Positions 52,797 through 61,004 of a stretch of 64,000 nucleotides of DNA are shown here, piece after piece. A model generated the notes under the pieces. It saw nothing but the letters and a program-made list of their open reading frames with translations, was not told the origin of the DNA and did no database searches. Origin of the DNA: Bacteroidota bacterium. Its GTDB lineage: Bacteria; Bacteroidota; Bacteroidia; Chitinophagales; Chitinophagaceae. The stretch covers positions 1 through 64,000 of the forward strand of contig JAPLEH010000022.1 in assembly GCA_026391455.1 (NCBI GenBank). The letters run 5' to 3'. Made by a program: the position numbers and the translations under genes. Within the stretch, counting starts at the first letter, position 1, and each line of letters starts with the position of its first letter.

Positions 52797-53078
52797 ATGG
52801 GCGAATATTCTATCGGCGATGCAATGAAAAAATTTCTCGAAAGCAGCCGCCTTCGGGGAGATATTCAGGCATTGCAGATAGGAGATGCCTGGGAAGCCAT
52901 TATGGGTAAAACTGTGGCCCGCTACACCGACAAGATCCAGATCATCGGCGACAAACTCCTCATCACCACCCAGGTGGCCCCGTTGAAAAACGAATTAAAA
53001 TTTCAAAAAGAAAAAATCAAACAACGGGTAAATGAAGCACTGGGGCAAAAAATCGTTAACGAAGTAATTATACAGTGA
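52797..53078 (+). CDS. DUF721 (DciA-like) protein
   Basis: 93 residues from ATG 52797 (MGEYSIGDAMKKFLESSRL), the usual N-terminus of Bacteroidota DUF721 proteins; the frame is open to 52749 but that start lies upstream of the -7 element. Core blocks: LQIGDAWEAIMGKTVARYT and KLLITTQVAPLKNELKFQK. DUF721/DciA domains resemble KH folds, and DciA loads the replicative helicase DnaB in many bacteria, so a replication role is likely. The stop codon lies inside a TTCACTATTCAC-type repeat. Confidence 0.82.
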   Translation: MGEYSIGDAMKKFLESSRLRGDIQALQIGDAWEAIMGKTVARYTDKIQIIGDKLLITTQVAPLKNELKFQKEKIKQRVNEALGQKIVNEVIIQ

Positions 53079-53165
53079 ATGGTGAATAGTGAATGAAGCC
53101 GAAATCCGTCGGATTATCATTGACAATTCACAATTGACAATGTCACTTTTCACTATTCACTCTTC
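53077..53165. repeat. TTCACTATTCAC-family repeats spanning two stop codons
   Basis: GAATGGTGAATAGTGAATGA (53077-53096) and, in the opposite orientation, GACAATTCACAATTGACAATG ... TTTTCACTATTCACTCTTCAC (about 53121-53165). The left copy contains the TGA stop of the DUF721 gene and the right copy contains the TAG stop of the convergent ABC permease, so the repeats encroach on both 3' ends. Family members are also at 4987-5092 and 37097-37220. Confidence 0.65.
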
Positions 53166-54217
53166 ACCCTCGGATCTACCACCCCATATAAAATATCTGC
53201 CAGAATATTGATGAGAATAAAAAATGCCGCAGCTACCAATACCGCTCCCATTACCACCGGATAATCCAGTTTTTCCAAAGCATCCACCGTTACTTTTCCG
53301 ATACCCTGCCAGCCAAAAATATATTCTACAAAGAATGCCCCTGCCAATAATTCGGCAAACCATCCGGTAATGGCCGTAATAACAGGGTTGAGCGCATTGC
53401 GCAATCCATGTTTCCAGATGACTTGTCGCCGGCTAAGCCCCTTGGCATAAGCTGTACGGATATAATCCTGATCCAATACATCAAGCATGGAACTGCGGGT
53501 GAGTTGGGTAATGATGGCCAACGGGCGAATACCCAAAGTAATAGCAGGTAAAATGAGATTTTGCAAGGTCAGCCGGCGATGCCCTTCGCTGTCGATGGCA
53601 AACCAACTGCCTGCGATATGCAGACCCGTCCAACTGCTGAGTACAAACCCAAACAGGTATACCATGATAATCCCCATAAAAAAAGAGGGTGCCGATATAC
53701 CCACGATGCTCGAGAATACCGCTGAAGTATCCATCCAGGTATTTTGTTTCACTGCGGCCATTACACCCAGTGGTACACCGATCAATACGGCAATGAACAT
53801 AGCGGCCAGTGCCAGCATGAGCGTACCTGGTAAGGCCTGCATGAGTATACTCCAGACTTCACGTTTACTTTGATAGGATTTGCGGAGATACGGCACTTTC
53901 AACCCCAGCTTAGTATGGCCACCCACAAAAAAGCCTTTGAGTTTTTTCTTACTTATTTCCTCCGCTGTATGAAAACCAACCGGTGACACATCGTTGAGAT
54001 AATGGAGAAATTGTTTGAATTTGGAAACCGGCGCTCCTTTGTCATCAATCAGGTATAATTCCTTTTTGATATTGGCCTGTGTGGCCGAGTCGCTGGTTTG
54101 GCCCATTACCAGTCTTGACGGATCTCCAAAACCCTGGAATAAAAAGAATACCAGTATGATCACTCCCAGCAACACCAGGATGCCATAAAGACTTTTTCGG
54201 AGTATATAGCGCAGCAA
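53153..54217 (-). CDS. ABC transporter permease, dipeptide/oligopeptide (DppB) type
   Basis: 354 residues, six membrane helices. MLRYILRKSLYGILVLLGVI is the typical DppB/OppB N-terminus, so the TTG at 54217 is the likely start. The permease EAA-like loop is DYIRTAYAKGLSRRQVIWKH, and the C-terminus is ILADILYGVVDPRVK. An insertion of about 75 soluble residues (about 45-120) separates helix 1 from the rest, as in some Bacteroidota members. No DppC, ATPase or binding protein is adjacent; it is an orphan. It lies 63 bp after the DoxX-like gene, perhaps the same transcript. Confidence 0.9.
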   Translation of the reverse strand: MLRYILRKSLYGILVLLGVIILVFFLFQGFGDPSRLVMGQTSDSATQANIKKELYLIDDKGAPVSKFKQFLHYLNDVSPVGFHTAEEISKKKLKGFFVGGHTKLGLKVPYLRKSYQSKREVWSILMQALPGTLMLALAAMFIAVLIGVPLGVMAAVKQNTWMDTSAVFSSIVGISAPSFFMGIIMVYLFGFVLSSWTGLHIAGSWFAIDSEGHRRLTLQNLILPAITLGIRPLAIITQLTRSSMLDVLDQDYIRTAYAKGLSRRQVIWKHGLRNALNPVITAITGWFAELLAGAFFVEYIFGWQGIGKVTVDALEKLDYPVVMGAVLVAAAFFILINILADILYGVVDPRVKSE

Positions 54218-54280
54218 AGTGCTTGGTTTGGTGAATGAATAGGTTTTGTATTCAATTTACAGGCATACTCCACCGCAACA

Positions 54281-55471
54281 TCAATTACCGACACGGATCG
54301 AAGGGGTATCAACAGCCGGCATAGTCGGTGGAAAAATTTCCTCCTGCTCCGGAAGGCCTTCAATAATTTTCTTCAACTGTTGCATATCAGCTCCGCTGTA
54401 TTTGGCTTCCACCACCCCTGCTTTGAGTAAATAAATGCAGGGGTTGGTACGAGCTGCTGTTTCAATGACTTTATAATCGGTTTTATATACCGTAATGTCG
54501 TTGAATTTTGTACCCGCGATCTCTTTAGCGGCCAGTGAAGGTTCAGCAGTAACCAGATAAGCCGGTATGTTTTTAGCATTCAGGGCAGCATAAATCTCTT
54601 CCATTTTGGACTTCCATTTACTGCCTGCATCGCTGAATTTTTCGATAAATAATACTACCGCATACGGACTTTGCAACACAAATTGTGTGGAGTCTACCCC
54701 AGTTTCACCAGATAATACAAACCCTTTAATGGGAGGTTCATTGTTCTTTCCGGGTCGGATGAGTTTGTCGTACCGTTTTACAAACTGGTAGGTGGTGGAA
54801 CTGAAATCCGCCGGGAATTTATCAGCGGTGAATTCAATTTCCTTTCCGTCTTTTTTATACACGAATGTTATAACCGTACTGTCCGGAATAGCATTGGCCG
54901 GCATTTTCATTTTCTCCGACAGATTGTTTCCTTTTTTAAAGGGCAAACAATCCACCAACGGCAGGTAGGTAAGCGTGTACCATTGAAATACAAAACTGAA
55001 CGTAGTAATGGCCAGCATCGCCCACCAGTTGAGCTTTTCGGGCAACAGAGGTTTGATCCATTTTCTATTGGCAAAGATGAAAGCGATCAGGATGGTCAGC
55101 ACCACATCTTTCAGGAACGATGTTTTGGAAGTGATCGGGAGACAATCGCCAAAGCAGCCGCAGTTTTTGGGCATGCCGGTAATGTAGGTATAGCCCGTAA
55201 GGAAAGTAAAGAACACGATCAGCAATAGTAATAACCAACTGAATAATTTGATGCGCCATCCCAGCAACAGTGCAAAACCCGCAATGATCTCAAACGCATT
55301 CATGAGTACTGATACCAGCAAGGTCCAGTTGTTGAATCCATGCAGGCCCCAAATTTCAAAAAACTCCTGCATTTTATAACTCAGCCCGAGCGGGTCATTG
55401 GCTTTCACCAGGCCGGAAAAAATGAACAGGAGTCCAACAATGATACGTGCAATTGAAACGGTGATCTTCAT
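54281..55471 (-). CDS. BT_3928-like DoxX family membrane protein
   Basis: 396 residues. The N-terminal half has four membrane helices of the DoxX/MauE type (IARIIVGLLFIFSGLVKAND, WTLLVSVLMNAFEIIAGFAL) and the cysteine motif CGCFGDC between helices 3 and 4. The C-terminal half (about 215-390) is a soluble thioredoxin-like domain without CxxC (YAVVLFIEKFSDAGSKWKSK). The family is suspected of redox or electron-transfer roles at the membrane. It follows the DUF1599 gene with a 1-bp gap, so they form an operon. Confidence 0.85.
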   Translation of the reverse strand: MKITVSIARIIVGLLFIFSGLVKANDPLGLSYKMQEFFEIWGLHGFNNWTLLVSVLMNAFEIIAGFALLLGWRIKLFSWLLLLLIVFFTFLTGYTYITGMPKNCGCFGDCLPITSKTSFLKDVVLTILIAFIFANRKWIKPLLPEKLNWWAMLAITTFSFVFQWYTLTYLPLVDCLPFKKGNNLSEKMKMPANAIPDSTVITFVYKKDGKEIEFTADKFPADFSSTTYQFVKRYDKLIRPGKNNEPPIKGFVLSGETGVDSTQFVLQSPYAVVLFIEKFSDAGSKWKSKMEEIYAALNAKNIPAYLVTAEPSLAAKEIAGTKFNDITVYKTDYKVIETAARTNPCIYLLKAGVVEAKYSGADMQQLKKIIEGLPEQEEIFPPTMPAVDTPSIRVGN

Positions 55472-55472
55472 A

Positions 55473-56000
55473 TTAAATAAGGATTAAGGCGAAAACAGCA
55501 TAATTGATTATATCGAAATAATTGGCATCTATACCTTCACTGATCAGGGTCTTCCCTTCATTGTTCAATATCTGGCGGATGCGCTGCAGTTTCATCAGGA
55601 TGAGGTCGGTGAAACTTTCCTGACTCATACTTCGCCAGGCTTCTCCATAGTCGTGGTTCTTATCTTCCATCAGCCGTTTGGCCATGGCGATGTATTTATC
55701 GTACAACGGTGATATACCGGCAATATCCATTTCTTCCGGTGCATCGGCAGGTAACTCAAGTTGTATAAGACCGATCACCCCATAATTGATGATGCCTTTA
55801 AATTCGGACGCAATACCCTCCGATACTTTTTGTTCTTTCTTTTCCTGAATGGTGCGTATGCGCTGGGCTTTGATAAAAATCTGGTCCACGATGGAAATGG
55901 TGCGTAACACCCTCCAGGCTGTACCATAGTCACGGGCCTTCTTTAAAAAGATATCCTTGCAACCTGTAATTACCTGGTCGTATTGTTGATTCGTATTCAT
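55473..56000 (-). CDS. DUF1599 domain protein
   Basis: 175 residues made of two similar halves: KKARDYGTAWRVLR ... DQIFIKAQRIRTIQ ... IINYGVIGLIQLE and EDKNHDYGEAWRSMS ... DLILMKLQRIRQIL ... IINYAVFALILI. This duplication is typical of DUF1599, restricted mainly to Bacteroidota, with an all-helical fold resembling nucleotide pyrophosphohydrolases (MazG-like). Function unknown. It is the first gene in an operon with the DoxX-like gene. Confidence 0.88.
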   Translation of the reverse strand: MNTNQQYDQVITGCKDIFLKKARDYGTAWRVLRTISIVDQIFIKAQRIRTIQEKKEQKVSEGIASEFKGIINYGVIGLIQLELPADAPEEMDIAGISPLYDKYIAMAKRLMEDKNHDYGEAWRSMSQESFTDLILMKLQRIRQILNNEGKTLISEGIDANYFDIINYAVFALILI

Positions 56001-56106
56001 TGTTTACTTTTTCGGAATCGGAAGCAAAGGTTACTGTGGCCTGTGAAGCAACGTACTTTTTGCAATCCAGTATCGGGTCACTGCGCCACCACTGAACCAT
56101 CCTGCC

Positions 56107-56114
56107 TACCTTCG
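56107..56114 (+). promoter_or_regulatory. -7-like element TACCTTCG of folP
   Basis: The same octamer as before pyrE, prfB and nrnA, 25 bp upstream of the folP ATG. No clear -33. Confidence 0.4.
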
Positions 56115-56139
56115 CTTCAAAATTAACGAACTACCGCTA

Positions 56140-56973
56140 ATGTACACGCTTAATTGTAAGGGCAGGTTGCTGGCAATTGAAAAACCGGTGGTGATGGGCA
56201 TCCTCAATATTACCCCGGATTCTTTCTATAAAGGAAGTCGTGTGGTTACGCTGGATGCCATCGCAGAGCAGGCAGGCAATATGCTTGAAGCGGGAGCCAC
56301 CATTTTGGATATAGGCGGACAGAGTACCCGCCCCGGGAGTGAGCGGATAACAGCAAAAGAAGAAGCAGCCCGTGTACTGCCGGCCATGGAAGCAGTACGC
56401 CGTCAATTTCCGGATGCCTTTCTCTCCATTGATACTTTTTATGCAGATGTGGCGCGGGATGCTGTATCGGCCGGTGCTGATATCGTGAATGATATCAGTG
56501 CAGGCTCCATTGATCCCGGCATGATCAGTACAGTTGCGCAGTTGAATGTGCCGTATGTATTGATGCATATGAAAGGTACACCCCAAACGATGCAGCAGGA
56601 AGCAGGATATACCAATGTTACAACGGAAGTGCTGGATTTTCTTTTGCAACAGCAGGTAAATTTGCAGCAACAGGGGATCCGTGATATCGTGATTGATCCG
56701 GGATTTGGTTTTGGCAAAACGATCACGCATAATTTCTCTTTATTGAAAAATCTGGAAGTGTTTCAACTGTTGAAGGCCCCGCTCCTGCTGGGCATCTCCC
56801 GTAAATCCTTTATCTGGAAAACACTGAACTGCACGCCCGCCGATGCGTTGAATGGCACCACGGCATTGCATAGTATCGGTCTGGAGAAAGGCGCTGCTAT
56901 TTTACGTGTACACGATGTAAAGGAAGCGGTAGAAACCATTTCCTTATACGAGGCTTTGCAGTTGGCCCCATAA
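56140..56973 (+). CDS. folP: dihydropteroate synthase
   Basis: It joins p-aminobenzoate to 7,8-dihydropterin pyrophosphate in folate synthesis and is the target of sulfonamides. 277 residues. VMGILNITPDSFYKGSR, GATILDIGGQSTRPGSE, DIVNDISAG, DPGFGFGKT and the C-terminal LRVHDVKEAVE are all diagnostic of the TIM-barrel enzyme, including the Arg in STRPGSE that binds pterin pyrophosphate. Divergent from the DUF1599 operon. Confidence 0.96.
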   Translation: MYTLNCKGRLLAIEKPVVMGILNITPDSFYKGSRVVTLDAIAEQAGNMLEAGATILDIGGQSTRPGSERITAKEEAARVLPAMEAVRRQFPDAFLSIDTFYADVARDAVSAGADIVNDISAGSIDPGMISTVAQLNVPYVLMHMKGTPQTMQQEAGYTNVTTEVLDFLLQQQVNLQQQGIRDIVIDPGFGFGKTITHNFSLLKNLEVFQLLKAPLLLGISRKSFIWKTLNCTPADALNGTTALHSIGLEKGAAILRVHDVKEAVETISLYEALQLAP

Positions 56974-56996
56974 AAAAACAGCCCGCGGGGGGCTGT
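56972..56996. terminator. hairpin directly after folP stop
   Basis: ACAGCCC-GCGGG-GGGCTGT (56978-56996) immediately follows the folP TAA, which is itself followed by an A-run. The T-run lies on the minus strand, so the terminator pattern reads leftward. It may still stop the folP transcript as a stable 3' hairpin. Orientation ambiguous. Confidence 0.5.
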
Positions 56997-57146
56997 TCAG
57001 GCATACGAATATGTTAATTGTACTTCACACGGGCTATACTTTCCTCTCATAATCAATCTGGAAAAGTACTTGGATTTTAGTACGGTATGTATTTCAGGAG
57101 TACGAACGGGCCTTAAATCAGATGCTGGACTAAAAACGGAGCCATT

Positions 57147-57181
57147 CAAAAAAATACCCGTCACATGGATAGTGACGGGTA
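57147..57181 (-). terminator. rho-independent terminator of the nrnA-FKBP operon
   Basis: On the minus strand TACCCGTCAC-TATCCAT-GTGACGGGTA (10-bp perfect stem) followed by TTTTTTTGAA, 33 bp past the FKBP gene stop. Confidence 0.9.
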
Positions 57182-57213
57182 CAAAGTTGCGACATTATTC
57201 GCAATATGCGGAA

Positions 57214-58161
57214 TTATTTTTTCGGTTTTTCTTCCTGAGGCATTTCCTGCACGTTCATATTTGGGGGCATTCGCATAGTTGGATTTGCCGGTGCCTTTTC
57301 CATAACATCGTGGATTTTGATATCAAAAACCAGATGTTCATAGGGTTTGATCAGTGGTGAAGTGGGCTGTCCGGCGTATGCGAGCATGGACGGAATATAT
57401 ACTTTAGCATTGCCTCCTTTTTTCAGGAATTGAACGCCTTCATCAAAACCTTTGATCATGGAACCGGTACCCACTACGAAGGGGTAAGGATCGGTATGGT
57501 GGAAACTGGTATCGGTATTGCTGTCAAATTTTTTGCCGGAGAAAGAAGTACCGGTGTAAAAGACAGAAACATATTTACCTGAATCGGCCTGCATGCCTTC
57601 TCCGGGGTTGATTACCTCTACAAAGGAACCTGAAGGTGTTTTTTGCGCCTTGATATTTTTCGAAGCGAGGTAGGCTTCCAGTTCTTTTACTTCCCCGGCG
57701 AGCAATTCTTTTCTTGATTTTTCATCATCCAGACGAGCCAGTGAATCGTTGGCAAAAATACCTACCACTTTAGCATACGTGATGATCTTATCCCCTCTTT
57801 TAAATTGCGGGGGTACCGAGTTGGGTGAACGGGTGATAAAGGTATCCATCATTTGCGTGGCAATGATACTGTCGCCCACTTTCAGGGATGACCAGATCTC
57901 ACCAATGTCATACGGATTGGGCGTGGGAGCCACATGTAAGTAGATGGCCAGTTTTCCACCAGTAGAGAAATACACACTGTCCTGTATTTTTTGAGTGAGC
58001 TGTACTTTGATATAGTCACCTAACTTCACTTTCTCCTTACCATTTCCGGAGATCACCTGATAAGGCATTCCCCCCGGGGTTTTACGGTAGGATTTTTTGG
58101 TGCAGGATGCAAGCGCTGCGATTCCTGCCATGACCAGCAACAGATTTTTGATTGTTTTCAT
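57214..58161 (-). CDS. FKBP-type peptidyl-prolyl cis-trans isomerase lipoprotein
   Basis: A 315-residue envelope lipoprotein (MKTIKNLLLVMAGIAALASC, lipobox LASC). Two FKBP-like modules: a degenerate first one (about 35-135, GYIxVQLTQKIQDSVYFST-like pattern) and a canonical second (about 195-295, YVSVFYTGTSFSGKKFDSN, FVVGTGSMIKGFDEGVQFL, VFDIKIHDVME). PPIases of this type help fold outer-membrane and periplasmic proteins. The C-terminal tail is Pro/Met/Glu/Lys-rich. It starts 10 bp after nrnA, in one operon with a shared terminator. Confidence 0.92.
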   Translation of the reverse strand: MKTIKNLLLVMAGIAALASCTKKSYRKTPGGMPYQVISGNGKEKVKLGDYIKVQLTQKIQDSVYFSTGGKLAIYLHVAPTPNPYDIGEIWSSLKVGDSIIATQMMDTFITRSPNSVPPQFKRGDKIITYAKVVGIFANDSLARLDDEKSRKELLAGEVKELEAYLASKNIKAQKTPSGSFVEVINPGEGMQADSGKYVSVFYTGTSFSGKKFDSNTDTSFHHTDPYPFVVGTGSMIKGFDEGVQFLKKGGNAKVYIPSMLAYAGQPTSPLIKPYEHLVFDIKIHDVMEKAPANPTMRMPPNMNVQEMPQEEKPKK

Positions 58162-58171
58162 TTTACTTTAT

Positions 58172-59179
58172 TTATGATAAAAGATTTGCGTTTTCCTTGA
58201 TTACTTCTTTGAAGCGTTCCACTGTTTTTTCAATGGAGTCGCTGCTCCGGCCGCCGGCGGCGTTGAAATGACCGCCCCCTTCAAAATATTTTCGGGCAAA
58301 GGTATTGCAGTCAAAGTCTCCTTTACTTCTGAAACTCCATTTTCTTTCCTCATCCCGGTCGATTACCAGCGCCACCAGTTTTATTCCCTGAATGGATTGC
58401 GGGTAATTCACCAACCCTTCTGTATCCCCTGTTTTGATATGATAACGGAGCAAGTCCGATTTGGGAATCGAAATCAGAGCTGTATTGTATTCATAAAACA
58501 CTTCCATCCGGTTCAATAAAACATGCCCTAAAAACCGAAGGCGGTTCTCTAAAAAGTTATCGTAAAGCAGGTCATGTACTTTTCCATGATTAAGCCCCCG
58601 GCCTTTAAGGTCGGCCACCAATGTATGTACACCGGCATGGGTGGATGAGAAACGGAAAGATCCCGTATCTCCGATCACGCCTGCATAGATACATTCTCCG
58701 ATTTCAAAGCTGATCAGGTCTGCATGTCCCGAACCGGTGATCAGATCATAGATCATTTCACAGGTGGAGCTTTTAGAAGTATCACTGATGCCATAATCGA
58801 ATGAAGGAATATCTGGTTCCTGGTGATGATCGATCAGGATCTTCACACAGTTCATATTAGCCAGAGGTTGGGCCAGGTTTTTGGTACGGTGAAATATGTT
58901 GAAATCGAGACAGAATAGCCATTCTGCTTTGTCAAGGACGGCCTGAGCGCGGCCCCTGTCCGATTCATAATCGAGCACATCCCGGCTGCCCGGCATCCAG
59001 TTTACCCAGCCTGCCCAATTGGTAGGTGAGATCACGGTAACGCGGTGACCAAGAGCCGTTAAAAACTGCTTCAACGCCAGCGAAGAACCCATCGCATCCG
59101 CATCGGGTTTTTGATGTGTGGTAATTACCACCTCCCGTGGTGAACTCAGTAATGGGTATATATCCTGTATCGGTTTCAT
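58172..59179 (-). CDS. DHH-family phosphoesterase (NrnA-like oligoribonuclease/pAp phosphatase)
   Basis: 335 residues. DHH domain motifs: THQKPDADAMGSSLALK, LIDHHQEPDIPSFDYG, GVIGDTGSFRFSSTH; DHHA1 C-terminal GGGHFNAAGG. NrnA enzymes degrade nano-RNA and pAp (3'-phosphoadenosine 5'-phosphate). The family typing within DHH phosphoesterases is strong, the exact substrate an inference. First gene of the operon with the FKBP isomerase; TACCTTCG -7-like element 11-18 bp upstream. Confidence 0.9.
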   Translation of the reverse strand: MKPIQDIYPLLSSPREVVITTHQKPDADAMGSSLALKQFLTALGHRVTVISPTNWAGWVNWMPGSRDVLDYESDRGRAQAVLDKAEWLFCLDFNIFHRTKNLAQPLANMNCVKILIDHHQEPDIPSFDYGISDTSKSSTCEMIYDLITGSGHADLISFEIGECIYAGVIGDTGSFRFSSTHAGVHTLVADLKGRGLNHGKVHDLLYDNFLENRLRFLGHVLLNRMEVFYEYNTALISIPKSDLLRYHIKTGDTEGLVNYPQSIQGIKLVALVIDRDEERKWSFRSKGDFDCNTFARKYFEGGGHFNAAGGRSSDSIEKTVERFKEVIKENANLLS

Positions 59180-59189
59180 AAAACGGTGG

Positions 59190-59197
59190 CGAAGGTA
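59190..59197 (-). promoter_or_regulatory. -7-like element TACCTTCG of the DHH phosphoesterase operon
   Basis: On the minus strand, 10 bp before the ATG at 59179; the fourth occurrence of the octamer just upstream of a start codon in this window. Confidence 0.4.
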
Positions 59198-59274
59198 ATG
59201 TAATTGGGCTGATGTGCCAATTGTAACATAGGCCGACCGTGAAGTTTTTGTCTGATTATCAGATGTTTATCAAA

Positions 59275-59305
59275 TTGGATGGTTGAGAATTTGGGTGTAC
59301 CTTTG
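59275..59305 (+). promoter_or_regulatory. Bacteroidetes-type promoter of ndk (TTG-N20-TACCTTTG)
   Basis: TTG (59275-59277), 20-nt spacer, TACCTTTG (59298-59305), a good fit to TTTG-N19/20-TAnnTTTG, 26 bp upstream of the ndk ATG. Just upstream is the palindrome CTGATTATCAG around 59251. Confidence 0.65.
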
Positions 59306-59331
59306 CGGCCGAAAAAACAAATATACGTACT

Positions 59332-59748
59332 ATGAGTAATCGCACATTTACCATGATCAAACCGGATGCATTCAAAAATGGACATGCCGGCGCGATCCTG
59401 GATCGGATCATTAAGGAAGGTTTTTCTGTGAAAGCCATGAAAATGCTGAAATTATCCCCTGAAAAAGCGGGTGAGTTTTATGCTGTTCACAAAGAAAGGC
59501 CCTTTTATGGTGAGCTGGTAGAGTTCATGAGCAGCGGCCCTATTGTTGCGGCCATCCTGGAAAAAGAAAATGCGGTGGAAGATTTCCGCAAACTGATCGG
59601 TGCCACCAATCCTGCCAATGCGGAAGATGGTACCATCCGTAAATTATATGCTGCTTCTGTAGGTGAAAACGCTATCCATGGAAGCGACAGCGATGCAAAT
59701 GCAAAGATCGAAGGTGACTTTATGTTCTCCGGTCTGGAAACATTCTGA
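59332..59748 (+). CDS. ndk: nucleoside-diphosphate kinase
   Basis: It exchanges gamma phosphates between nucleoside tri- and diphosphates through a phospho-histidine. 138 residues. [42 protein letters not shown] and active-site [15 protein letters not shown] (His116) are all present. Monocistronic, with a clear promoter and a strong bidirectional terminator. Confidence 0.97.
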   Translation: MSNRTFTMIKPDAFKNGHAGAILDRIIKEGFSVKAMKMLKLSPEKAGEFYAVHKERPFYGELVEFMSSGPIVAAILEKENAVEDFRKLIGATNPANAEDGTIRKLYAASVGENAIHGSDSDANAKIEGDFMFSGLETF

Positions 59749-59770
59749 TCAATTGCAATACTAACATATT

Positions 59771-59806
59771 AAAAAAGGTTGTCTCCATCCAGAGACAACC
59801 TTTTTT
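59771..59806. terminator. bidirectional rho-independent terminator of ndk
   Basis: AAAAAAGGTTGTCTC-CATCCA-GAGACAACCTTTTTT: 15-bp perfect stem including the A/T ends. It serves ndk (+) and can also stop leftward transcripts from the DUF2141 operon. Confidence 0.92.
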
Positions 59807-59887
59807 ATTGTTGACAATTGGCTGTATCTATAAGGTTTTCTGCCTTGGGTTTAAAACGGACAATTGTATTAGCCAAACCAGAAATGA

Positions 59888-60328
59888 TCAATACCTTGTT
59901 TTGATATCCACCACCGTGATATTTTTGGCGGCATAGGCAAAGCTTGCCCGGCTGAAAGCAGGCGGACCGAATGTGCCCATAACATTGTTGGAAAAACCGT
60001 AGCCTTCATTGGGAAGCCCCAGCATGGTCTTATTCATTTTCTGGTCATCGTTCTCATCATGCAGGATCGCTATTGCATATTCGCCGGCCGGCAAACCAGT
60101 AAACACTACCCAGGCGGTATTATTTTTAATAGAGATCCGCGCTTTTCGGATGGCTTTTTCCGGATCATCAGGATACCCGTTTCCATCTCGGTACAGGCTG
60201 ATCAGTACATGACCGTTACTGTTGCGGAGCTTGCTGATCTCCACCCGGATACCTTCCGTTTGTGCCCTGGTATGTACGGAAAAAAATAGTAAGGCTGTTA
60301 ATGTGCTGAATATTTTGAATACGCCCAT
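59888..60328 (-). CDS. DUF2141 domain secreted protein
   Basis: 146 residues with a signal peptide (ending in ...FFSVHTRAQ). The DUF2141 beta domain is recognisable from IRVEISKLRNSNGHVLISLYRD, FTGLPAGEYAIAILHDENDDQKMN and GYGFSNNVMGTFGPPAFSRASF. The family is a small extracytoplasmic beta-sandwich without known function. It begins 6 bp after the LprI-like gene, so they form an operon. Confidence 0.88.
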   Translation of the reverse strand: MGVFKIFSTLTALLFFSVHTRAQTEGIRVEISKLRNSNGHVLISLYRDGNGYPDDPEKAIRKARISIKNNTAWVVFTGLPAGEYAIAILHDENDDQKMNKTMLGLPNEGYGFSNNVMGTFGPPAFSRASFAYAAKNITVVDIKTRY

Positions 60329-60334
60329 TCCTTT

Positions 60335-60874
60335 TTATTCTTTTATAATTTCATCGTAATAATTGAATATCGCTATCGCCCGCTCTTCGACCATACTTGC
60401 ATATAAGCCGGTAAAAATATTACTTTGAATGGTTCCTCCGCCGGAATATTCCTCTTTTCTCGTAACACCAATCAGTTTTTTTTCAGCATCACGGAATACC
60501 AGCCAGGCCCGCTGTGCCGCCACTAATACTTTTTTATCTTCCGGTTGCAACAGGCCCATCAGCTTGTTATAATACTTATTCATCAACAGGTCGTAAGCAT
60601 CTGTTGTAGCCATCACCGTTTGGTTCATCCCCTGCGTGGAAAAATCAACATCCATTCGTTTATCATTTATGCGGTTGATCCGGAAGGTGTCGGCTGAAAA
60701 CTCAATCCAGGCCGCACTATGTCCATCATCTTCTTTTAATGTCTTCTTATAAGCGGCTGCTTCTGAATCGGCCTCTGCAATGATCTTTTTCAGTTTTGCT
60801 GGGGTCAGTATCTCCTGGCTTTGCGCCAAAAGACCCATACATAATATGGAAGTGAGAAAAAGAAAGGTGCGCAT
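60335..60874 (-). CDS. secreted LprI-like (DUF1311) protein
   Basis: 179 residues with a signal peptide (MRTFLFLTSILCMGLLAQSQ). The C-terminal part (about 90-175: LLMNKYYNKLMGLLQPEDKKVLVAAQRAW split as YNKLMGLLQPEDKK, AQRAWLVFRDAEKKLIG) is the DUF1311/LprI pattern known from lysozyme inhibitors. It lacks the usual disulfide cysteines, so an inhibitor role is uncertain. First gene of an operon with the DUF2141 protein. Confidence 0.78.
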   Translation of the reverse strand: MRTFLFLTSILCMGLLAQSQEILTPAKLKKIIAEADSEAAAYKKTLKEDDGHSAAWIEFSADTFRINRINDKRMDVDFSTQGMNQTVMATTDAYDLLMNKYYNKLMGLLQPEDKKVLVAAQRAWLVFRDAEKKLIGVTRKEEYSGGGTIQSNIFTGLYASMVEERAIAIFNYYDEIIKE

Positions 60875-61004
60875 GGTTATGATGTTTTTATAAGCGTAAT
60901 ATCCAGCTCCTTCAAAAAAGCAGGAGCAATCATTGCAGATATACCACTTTTCATTAACTGCGATACTTGTGTTAGTTGCATTCCCAATTTTTACTGCTGC
61001 TTAA

